A DNA stretch of 21,010 nucleotides from assembly GCA_036276235.1 (NCBI GenBank), contig DATBDZ010000195.1, positions 1 through 21,010 on the forward strand, given 5' to 3'. Origin of the DNA: JANWHF01 sp036276235 (GTDB taxonomy: Bacteria > Planctomycetota > Phycisphaerae > Tepidisphaerales > Tepidisphaeraceae). The notes beneath the pieces were generated by a model. That model was given only the letters and a program-made list of their open reading frames with translations. It was not told where the DNA came from and did no database searches. Positions within the stretch are counted from its first letter, which is position 1. The number at the start of each line of letters is the position of its first letter. Below are positions 16,134 to 21,010 of the stretch, in pieces. Both the position numbers and the translations under genes were made by a program.

Positions 16134-16154
16134 GTTTCACAAAACGTGTGAAAC
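16134..16154. promoter_or_regulatory. perfect dyad GTTTCACA-N5-TGTGAAAC, candidate operator
   Basis: An 8-bp perfect inverted repeat around AAACG lies between the divergent zf-HC2 and pentapeptide genes. The half-site TGTGAAAC recurs at 15473-15480 before the Cys-rich gene. The geometry suits a dimeric regulator. There is no T-tract, so it is not a terminator. The regulator is unknown. Confidence 0.4.
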
Positions 16155-16209
16155 GGCGAACTTTCCGTAACCCGCTGCTCTCCCCCGCATCCGAGGAATG
16201 AAATTCGTT

Positions 16210-16231
16210 GGGCAAACAAGGATGTCTGCCC
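16210..16231. repeat. solitary copy of the TGTCTG hairpin element
   Basis: GGGCAAACA pairs with TGTCTGCCC (one mismatch) around an AGGA loop, the same stem-plus-tetraloop design and core TGTCTG as the hairpin cluster at 9355-9500. It is the second locus of the family in this window and is again in a divergent intergenic region. Confidence 0.6.
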
Positions 16232-16286
16232 ACAAATATTCGGTGGAAACCGATAGACTCCCTTGAGCTTGCTCCGGAGAGGTATC

Positions 16287-17123
16287 ATGGAACTTCACCA
16301 TCACAATCGAACCGAGGTTCACATGGATACCGCTGCGAAGCATCATGACCCGCCTAAGCCGTGGGCGGAATATCGGGCCACGACGAGATATTCCTGGGCG
16401 TTGCCGTTCTATGCGATCGACTGGGCGTGCGCGCATGTGGCGTATCGCGTCGGCCGCTGGTCGATCCTGCGTGTTCTGGAACACGCAGGCAGCTTTTCCA
16501 TTCTCGTCGCGGTGATCTTCTGGGTCGCTGAGGCGCCGGAGCGCACGCAGCAGCGGCATTACCAGGCGTGGCAGGTGATTAACACGGCGCAAGGCAAAGG
16601 CGGTAGCGGCGGGCGGCTCGATGCGCTCGAGCAGCTCAATGAAGATCATGTGCCTTTGGTCGGCGTTGATGTCGCCGAGGCGTATTTGCAGGACATCAAG
16701 CTGGAAAAGGCGGAGCTTCGCCGCGCGTCTTTTCGGGCGGCCGATCTTCGCAATGCCCACTTCAAAGCCGCGAAAATTGAAGATGCTTCCTTTAGGTCTG
16801 CCAATTTGCGTGGCGCGGATTTACGCAATGCTGATCTAAGCAGCGCGGAATTCATCGATTGTGATATGGAAGACGTGAACCTGGCTGGGGCAAATCTTCA
16901 CGGAGTCAATTTTGCAAAAGCGGATCTGCGCGGCGCTGATTTCTCTGGCGTGAAGGAGTGGCAATCGATCGAGTCGATGAACCTGGCCAATATCGACGGC
17001 ATCAAGAATGCCCCGAAAGAATTTGTTGTCTGGGCAGTATCGAAGGGGGCAGTGCAATTTCAGTCAACGCAGTCCTGGAATGCTGCCGTGCAGCATGCGG
17101 ATGAAGAAGACGAGCAAAAGTGA
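16287..17123 (+). CDS. pentapeptide-repeat membrane protein
   Basis: 278 aa. One membrane helix at about 62-82 (RVLEHAGSFSILVAVIFWV) is followed by the conserved block QRHYQAWQVINTAQGKGGSG (about 90-109), which I know from a widespread family of membrane-anchored pentapeptide proteins. About 17 pentapeptide units fill residues 136-221, in the A(D/N)Lxx pattern (RAADLRNAHF, SANLRGADLRNADLSSAEF, GANLHGVNFAKADLRGADF), which folds as a right-handed quadrilateral beta-helix. The role is unknown; the helix suggests a scaffold at the membrane. The ATG at 16287 follows GGAGAGG; a TTG eight codons earlier is less likely. It ends 41 bases before the sigma-54 activator gene and may share its transcript. 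Confidence 0.9.
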   Translation: MELHHHNRTEVHMDTAAKHHDPPKPWAEYRATTRYSWALPFYAIDWACAHVAYRVGRWSILRVLEHAGSFSILVAVIFWVAEAPERTQQRHYQAWQVINTAQGKGGSGGRLDALEQLNEDHVPLVGVDVAEAYLQDIKLEKAELRRASFRAADLRNAHFKAAKIEDASFRSANLRGADLRNADLSSAEFIDCDMEDVNLAGANLHGVNFAKADLRGADFSGVKEWQSIESMNLANIDGIKNAPKEFVVWAVSKGAVQFQSTQSWNAAVQHADEEDEQK

Positions 17124-17164
17124 TAGCATGAAACAGCATCCACCGCGTTCCCTGGCATAGAGGC

Positions 17165-19135
17165 ATGGGCTCCATCGATCAGACATCCGGGGTTTCGACA
17201 GCCGCTCCAAGCGAAGTGGAAGTTCTGCGCGCGATCGTCGAGGGGACGGCGTCGGCCGTCGGCGATGAGTTTTTCCGCAAGCTGGTCTTTCACCTGGCGA
17301 AGGTGATGGACGTCGGCTACGCGTTCGTCGCGGAATTTTCCGGCGAGTTTCGCGCGCGGACGCTTGCGTATTGGAAGCCTCACGGGTTTGAACAAACGAT
17401 TGAATGGGATTTGATCGACACTCCGTGCGAAGAGGTGGTGAAGGGGAACTTCTGCCATCACGAAACGGGTGTCAGCCAAAAATTCCCCAAGGATGAGCCG
17501 TTGGTTCAGTGGGGAATCGACAGTTATCTGGGCGTTCCGCTGCGTGCCGCGGATGGCCGCCATATGGGGCACCTGGCTGTCTTTGATACGCGGCCGATGC
17601 CTGCCGACCCTCGCAAGATCATGATGTTTCAGATCTTCGCGGCTCGCGCGGGTGCCGAGCTGGCGCGGCTGCGGGCCGAGCAGCAGCTTCGCGAAAGCGA
17701 AGATCGGCTGCGAGACCTGTTTGACGAAGCGCCAATCGCCTACGTTCACGAGGACATTCAATCGAAGTTTCTTCGCGCCAATCGCGCCGCGATGCGAACG
17801 CTTGGGATCACGCCGGAACAGGTGGAGGGCACATACGGCCATTCGTTCATTCCCGATACCCCTGAAGCGCGGCGTCACTTTGATGAAGCATTCGCGTCGA
17901 TCGGCAAGGGGACCGATACAAGCGGCGTCGTGCTCGAGCTGCGGCGCAAGGACAACGGCAAGCCAATCTGGATCCAATGGTGGTCGCGGCCCGATCCGAG
18001 CGGAAGCTACACCCGCACGATGTTCGTTGACATCACCGCGCGCGTGCTGGCCGAGCAGGAAAAGGCTCGCCTTACGGCGCAAAACAATTATCTCCAGGAA
18101 GAAATCAAGTCGCTGCACAACTTCGAGGAAATCGTCGGGCGCAGTCCGGCAATCCTCGAATCGATTGAGAAGGTAAATCGCGTCGCCAAGACCGATGCCT
18201 CGGTTTTGATCACCGGCGAGACGGGAACGGGCAAGGAGCTGTTTGCCCGCGCGATTCATTCGGCAAGCCGCCGGCATGATAAGCCGCTCATCAAGCTCAA
18301 TTGTGCGGCGCTTCCGACAAGCCTGGTGGAATCGGAATTGTTCGGCCATGAAAAGGGCGCATTCTCCGGCGCGATTAACCGGCGCATCGGCCGCTTCGAG
18401 CTTGCCAACGGCGGGACGATCTTCCTCGACGAGATCGGCGAAGTGCCGATGGAGGTGCAGGTCAAGCTGCTGCGCATCCTGCAGGAGCGCGAGTTTGAGC
18501 GTGTGGGCGGGTCAGAGCCGATCAAGGCGGATGTGCGGATCATCGCCGCTACCAATCGCGATCTGCCGGCGGCAATCCGCGCCGGAAAATTTCGCGAGGA
18601 TTTGTATTACCGGTTGAATGTGTTTCCGCTGGTGCTTCCGCCGCTTCGAATGCGCACTGGCGACGTTCCATTGCTTGTGCAATTCCTGGTTTCGAAATTT
18701 GCGGGGCGCATCGGGAGGCCGATCGAATCCATACACCCCGCCACCATGGAGCGGCTCAACGCTTACCGCTGGCCGGGCAATATTCGCGAACTGGAGAATG
18801 TGCTGGAGCGGGCGATCATCCTATCTAATGGCCCGGTGCTCGAAATCGACGCCGAGGTTTTTGGTGGGCACCATTCCGAGGCGACTTCCGGTGCTGGACC
18901 GGCGTCGCATCCTGCATCGGATACAGCGCCGCACGTCGCCGCCGACTCGTCGCTTAGCAATCCACAGTCTCTTGAGTTAATGGAGCGCAATCACGTCTTG
19001 AACGTTTTGAAGCGAACGAATTGGGTCATCGATGGCCCTTCTGGTGCCGCGAAGATTCTCGATTTGCACCCCAATACCCTCCGCAGCCGCCTGAAGAAGC
19101 TGGGTCTTACCCGCGCCGCTCACGAAGCTTCGTAG
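17165..19135 (+). CDS. sigma-54 dependent transcriptional activator (GAF-PAS-AAA+-Fis)
   Basis: 656 aa, cytoplasmic. Residues about 20-170 form a GAF sensor, 178-295 a PAS domain (DEAPIAYVHEDIQ to TRTMFVDITARVLAEQEKAR), 293-320 a coiled linker, and 321-560 the AAA+ domain. Walker A is GETGTGKE (351-358) and Walker B is GGTIFLDE (416-423). The sigma-54 contact loop reads GAFSGA (399-404) instead of the standard GAFTGA. The C-terminal Fis-type HTH (about 612-650) includes GAAKILDLHPNTLRSRLKKLGL. There is no receiver domain, so the signal is sensed directly, as in FhlA/NifA-type activators. Tandem dyad sites and a sigma-54 promoter lie directly after the gene, before the STAS-ECF pair, which is its likely target. 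The ATG at 17165 is close behind a GAGG. Confidence 0.94.
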   Translation: MGSIDQTSGVSTAAPSEVEVLRAIVEGTASAVGDEFFRKLVFHLAKVMDVGYAFVAEFSGEFRARTLAYWKPHGFEQTIEWDLIDTPCEEVVKGNFCHHETGVSQKFPKDEPLVQWGIDSYLGVPLRAADGRHMGHLAVFDTRPMPADPRKIMMFQIFAARAGAELARLRAEQQLRESEDRLRDLFDEAPIAYVHEDIQSKFLRANRAAMRTLGITPEQVEGTYGHSFIPDTPEARRHFDEAFASIGKGTDTSGVVLELRRKDNGKPIWIQWWSRPDPSGSYTRTMFVDITARVLAEQEKARLTAQNNYLQEEIKSLHNFEEIVGRSPAILESIEKVNRVAKTDASVLITGETGTGKELFARAIHSASRRHDKPLIKLNCAALPTSLVESELFGHEKGAFSGAINRRIGRFELANGGTIFLDEIGEVPMEVQVKLLRILQEREFERVGGSEPIKADVRIIAATNRDLPAAIRAGKFREDLYYRLNVFPLVLPPLRMRTGDVPLLVQFLVSKFAGRIGRPIESIHPATMERLNAYRWPGNIRELENVLERAIILSNGPVLEIDAEVFGGHHSEATSGAGPASHPASDTAPHVAADSSLSNPQSLELMERNHVLNVLKRTNWVIDGPSGAAKILDLHPNTLRSRLKKLGLTRAAHEAS

Positions 19136-19138
19136 TTA

Positions 19139-19183
19139 TCCACGATATTTCGTGGAGACCACCAAGCCCACGAGATTTCGCGC
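19139..19183. promoter_or_regulatory. tandem dyad sites, candidate upstream activating sequence for the sigma-54 activator
   Basis: TCCACGATATTTCGTGGA (19139-19156) is a dyad with 7-bp arms around TATT. A second copy, CCACGAGATTTCGCGC (19168-19183), matches the first at 12 of 13 bases over CCACGA-N-ATTTCG and begins 28 bases later, 2.7 helical turns. They lie about 105-150 bases upstream of the predicted start point, the usual distance for enhancer sites. The first could alternatively be a weak hairpin after the stop codon, but it has no T-tract and the repeat argues for protein binding. Confidence 0.6.
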
Positions 19184-19261
19184 CGCTCCGGCAATTTTCC
19201 GCAACTCTGCAACCGTTGAATTAACAAACGTTTAGAGTCATTCCTGGCGTCGCCCCGATCG

Positions 19262-19277
19262 TGGCACATGCCTCGCT
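19262..19277 (+). promoter_or_regulatory. sigma-54 (-24/-12) promoter
   Basis: TGGCACATGCCTCGCT fits the consensus TGGCACG-N4-TTGCW at all but two defined positions. The invariant GG (19263-19264) and GC (19275-19276) are exactly 10 bases apart. It sits between a sigma-54 activator gene and the STAS-ECF pair. Predicted transcription start is about 19287-19289. Confidence 0.75.
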
Positions 19278-19288
19278 TTAGTGCTGGC

Positions 19289-19552
19289 ATGCTCAGAATC
19301 AGTCGTATTCAGAAGGGTTCGTCGATCACGCTCAAGCTTGAAGGAAAGCTGCTGGAGCCATGGGTTGGCGAGTTTCGGAAGGTCTGCCTTGAAAGCGGGT
19401 CGGGCGAAGCTAATCTGCATTTGGATTTGGCTGCGGTATCGTTCGTCGATGCCGCCGGAACCGATGCCCTGGCCGATTTAATGGCCGGCGGCGCATCGAT
19501 CATCGCCTGCTCCAATTTCGTCGCTGAACTACTGCATTGGAACAAGCCATGA
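19289..19552 (+). CDS. STAS domain protein (anti-sigma factor antagonist-like)
   Basis: 87 aa. The STAS fold is visible: MLRISRIQKGSSITLKLEGK, a central LHLDLAAVSFVDAAGTDALADL, and a last strand/helix ASIIACSNFVAELL. In SpoIIAA-type antagonists the loop reads DSSG with a phosphorylated serine; here it is DAAG, so the usual kinase switch is absent. I place the start at the ATG at 19289 because STAS proteins of this kind begin MLRI and because an ATG at 19268 falls inside the sigma-54 promoter. There is no ribosome binding site, and the predicted transcript starts at or just before this ATG, suggesting leaderless translation. The stop overlaps the ECF gene start (ATGA), so the two are coupled. 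Likely role: partner or regulator of the ECF sigma factor. Confidence 0.78.
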   Translation: MLRISRIQKGSSITLKLEGKLLEPWVGEFRKVCLESGSGEANLHLDLAAVSFVDAAGTDALADLMAGGASIIACSNFVAELLHWNKP

Positions 19553-20184
19553 ACAATTCAGCCGACATCCAGACGGCCAATACGATGCTGCCCGGTGGGC
19601 CTGGTTCCAGCGAATCGGAGCTCGTCCGCCGATTGCGCCAAGGAGATGAGCGGGCGTATGAGATGCTCGTTCGCGAGCATGGCGCGCGAATGCTCGCCGT
19701 CGCCAAGCGGTTGCTGCCTTGTCCGCAGGATAGCGCAGACGCCGTGCAGGAAGCCTTCGTGTCGGCGTTTCAGTCGATCCACAGCTTCGCGGGTAATTCA
19801 AGCCTATCGACCTGGCTGCATCGAGTGACTGTGAACGCGTGCCTGATGATGATCCGCTCGCGCAGCCGCAAGAGCGCGATGTCGATTGAAGAGATGCTGC
19901 CGCAGTTCGATCAGAGCGGCCACCATGCGCGGCCGGTGTCGCGCTGGGATGAAGGCTTTGCGCGTCTGGAATCCGAAGAAACCCGCGCGCAGGTGAGAGC
20001 CTGCATCGACCGCATTCCCGAGCCGTATCGGACGGTGCTGATGCTTCGCGACATCGAGGAATTGAACACCGAAGAAACCGCCGGCATCATCGGCACAACA
20101 ACCGGCAACGTGAAGACCCGCCTCCATCGCGCGCGGCAACTATTGCGCGAACAAATGGAGGCCGCACGCCGGCAGCCGAACTGA
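19549..20184 (+). CDS. ECF-type RNA polymerase sigma factor
   Basis: 211 aa. Region 2 spans about 24-108 (LVRRLRQGDERAYEMLVREH, DSADAVQEAFVSAFQSIHSF and STWLHRVTVNACLMMIRSRS), with the DAVQEAF core-binding signature. Region 4 spans about 145-200, with IPEPYRTVLMLRDIEELNTE and NVKTRLHRARQLLRE as the helix-turn-helix reading the -35 element. Regions 1.1 and 3 are absent, as expected for the group. The ATG at 19549 overlaps the STAS stop by four bases; a TTG at 19537 is less likely. Placement behind a sigma-54 promoter puts it under the upstream activator. No anti-sigma gene follows; the zf-HC2 protein at 15774-16016 is the only candidate nearby. Target promoters are unknown. Confidence 0.93.
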   Translation: MNNSADIQTANTMLPGGPGSSESELVRRLRQGDERAYEMLVREHGARMLAVAKRLLPCPQDSADAVQEAFVSAFQSIHSFAGNSSLSTWLHRVTVNACLMMIRSRSRKSAMSIEEMLPQFDQSGHHARPVSRWDEGFARLESEETRAQVRACIDRIPEPYRTVLMLRDIEELNTEETAGIIGTTTGNVKTRLHRARQLLREQMEAARRQPN

Positions 20185-20271
20185 TTCATTACGCCAACCA
20201 CAGCGGCGTGCTCGATCTGATGGGGGGCACGCTCGGATCGCGGGACGAAGTGTTCGACGTCGTCGGGGCCG

Positions 20272-20963
20272 TTGGCTCCCCGGCTTCGCTCTGCGGTCGT
20301 GCGGCCAAGGCAACCTGTATTCACACCGCCTGTTGTAGCCAGCACGGTTTCGGCCACCACCGTCGTGCTGTCGCGCGCTGATGTGGCTTTGGCCCGTTCT
20401 CTGATCACACCGAATCTCTTGCGGGGAGAAGTTTCGGAAACCTTGGTCAACGGGCGGCTGTTACGTCAGCTGGAGAGCAGCGGAGATTGGCGAATGATCC
20501 GTCCACGGATTGGCGCTCAGGGGATCGGCGGGATACTGGTCAAGCTTCATGAAAATCGCAAACCCAGGAAGCTCCTGGTCGCAGAGACCAAGTTCAACAG
20601 CGCGCGACTGGGGATGACTGGCGGTTGGCGGATTCCGCTGCGACGACCTTCGTATCGACGGCGGCCGGCGTCTTCGCTGGCCAGTCCACCGTCTTCGTCA
20701 TCACCCGCAACGAGATTCTAATTCAGTTTGCCCAACGAACAGCGGGCGCGTTGGGAATTCCGAGCACTTCATTGCTCACCAACGCAGCCGGTGGCATCGT
20801 CGTCGGCGGCGTGACGTCAATTGCCTACGCATTGGTGGGCTACGAGCTGGGCTGGATGGATGCTCCGACAGCGCGCCGGAATGCAGCGAGCGGCATCATT
20901 GCAGGAACGGTGGGAAATGGCGATGCTCTACTACGGGCATGCTTCAATGGGGCCGCGCTCTGA
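20272..20963 (+). pseudogene. remnants of a nuclease-like and membrane protein gene, frameshifted
   Basis: Two protein-like pieces lie in different frames. The first (to about 20620) reads ALARSLITPNLLRGEVSETL then IRPRIGAQGIGGILVKLHEN and LLVAETKFNSARLGMT. The GIxGI...LLVAExK arrangement resembles a PD-(D/E)xK nuclease core, but the expected Asp of GIDGI is Gly (GGC for GAC). The second, from about 20625, reads TTFVSTAAGVFAGQSTVFVI, then RTAGALGIPSTSLLTNAAGG and a likely membrane helix, and its frame ends inside the palindromic repeat at 20941. The first piece has only a TTG start and no ribosome binding site. I read this as decayed or rearranged coding DNA; two small intact genes is the alternative. 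No family assigned with confidence. Confidence 0.5.
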
Positions 20964-20976
20964 TGAGCGCGGAAAT
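20941..20976 (-). CRISPR. single CRISPR-like repeat at the window edge (probable array end)
   Basis: The 36-base unit has an 8-bp perfect stem, CCGCGCTC (20953-20960) and GAGCGCGG (20965-20972), around TGAT. On the minus strand it begins ATTTCCGCG and ends CCCCATTGAAGC, the ATTGAA(A/G)C end common in CRISPR repeats. Only one copy and 34 following bases are in view, so an array is not proven. Its plus-strand reading, LQWGRALMSAEI, is a peptide I remember recurring in planctomycete-type translations, as expected for an iterated repeat. If it is an array on the minus strand, this would be its leader-distal end and the rest lies beyond 21010. No cas gene is in the window. Confidence 0.5.
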
Positions 20977-21010
20977 CCACAATCGGCCCTGCAACTGCCC
21001 CGGCTTGCGC

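Noticed and set aside
17060..18349. 429-aa minus-strand reading frame
   Set aside because: Antisense of the sigma-54 activator, whose GAF, PAS and AAA+ motifs are unmistakable.

Overview
The window looks like a GC-rich chromosomal segment of a planctomycete, possibly of the Phycisphaerae/Tepidisphaerales side (inference). The pointers are a Hanks-type Ser/Thr kinase fused to TPRs with the planctomycete-style CLKCL stretch, a small membrane protein ending in CPNCGYDLRATPDRCPE, AT-rich degenerate repeats that translate as FEISNLEFEI, and hairpins of the GACA-AGAA-TGTC type. No rRNA or tRNA gene was seen.

Layout. (1) 221-3126, plus strand: a Gfo/Idh/MocA oxidoreductase overlapping an APC-superfamily permease by 4 bases. 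(2) 3251-9315, minus strand, five genes in one direction with gaps of 46-112 bases: cytochrome P460-like c-heme protein, Tat-exported alpha/beta hydrolase, DUF305 lipoprotein, YVTN beta-propeller, a conserved protein of unknown function, and an NmrA-like NAD(P)-binding protein. The DUF305 and propeller parts appear to be one gene broken by a single-base frameshift. (3) 9316-9705: divergent intergenic region with four hairpins. (4) 9706-13143: the kinase-TPR protein. (5) 13210-16016, minus strand: small membrane proteins, a zinc ribbon lacking its last cysteine, DoxX, a secreted Cys-rich CKGxNxCKGxGGC protein with its own terminator, and an orphan zf-HC2 anti-sigma-like protein. (6) 16287-20184, plus strand: a pentapeptide-repeat membrane protein, a GAF-PAS-AAA+-Fis sigma-54 activator, then a STAS protein overlapping an ECF sigma factor. 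(7) 20185-21010: gene remnants running into a 36-base palindromic repeat that looks like one unit of a CRISPR array continuing past the window.

The most coherent system is at 17165-20184. Directly after the sigma-54 activator gene lie two near-identical copies of a CCACGA-N-ATTTCG site 28 bases apart, then a strong -24/-12 promoter (TGGCACATGCCTCGCT). Its predicted start point falls on the base before the ATG of the STAS gene, which overlaps the ECF sigma gene (ATGA). This reads as a compact cascade: sensed signal, then sigma-54, then STAS plus ECF sigma on a possibly leaderless mRNA. The orphan zf-HC2 protein and the Cys-rich/DoxX genes 3-5 kb away are plausible partners or targets, but that link is inferred only.
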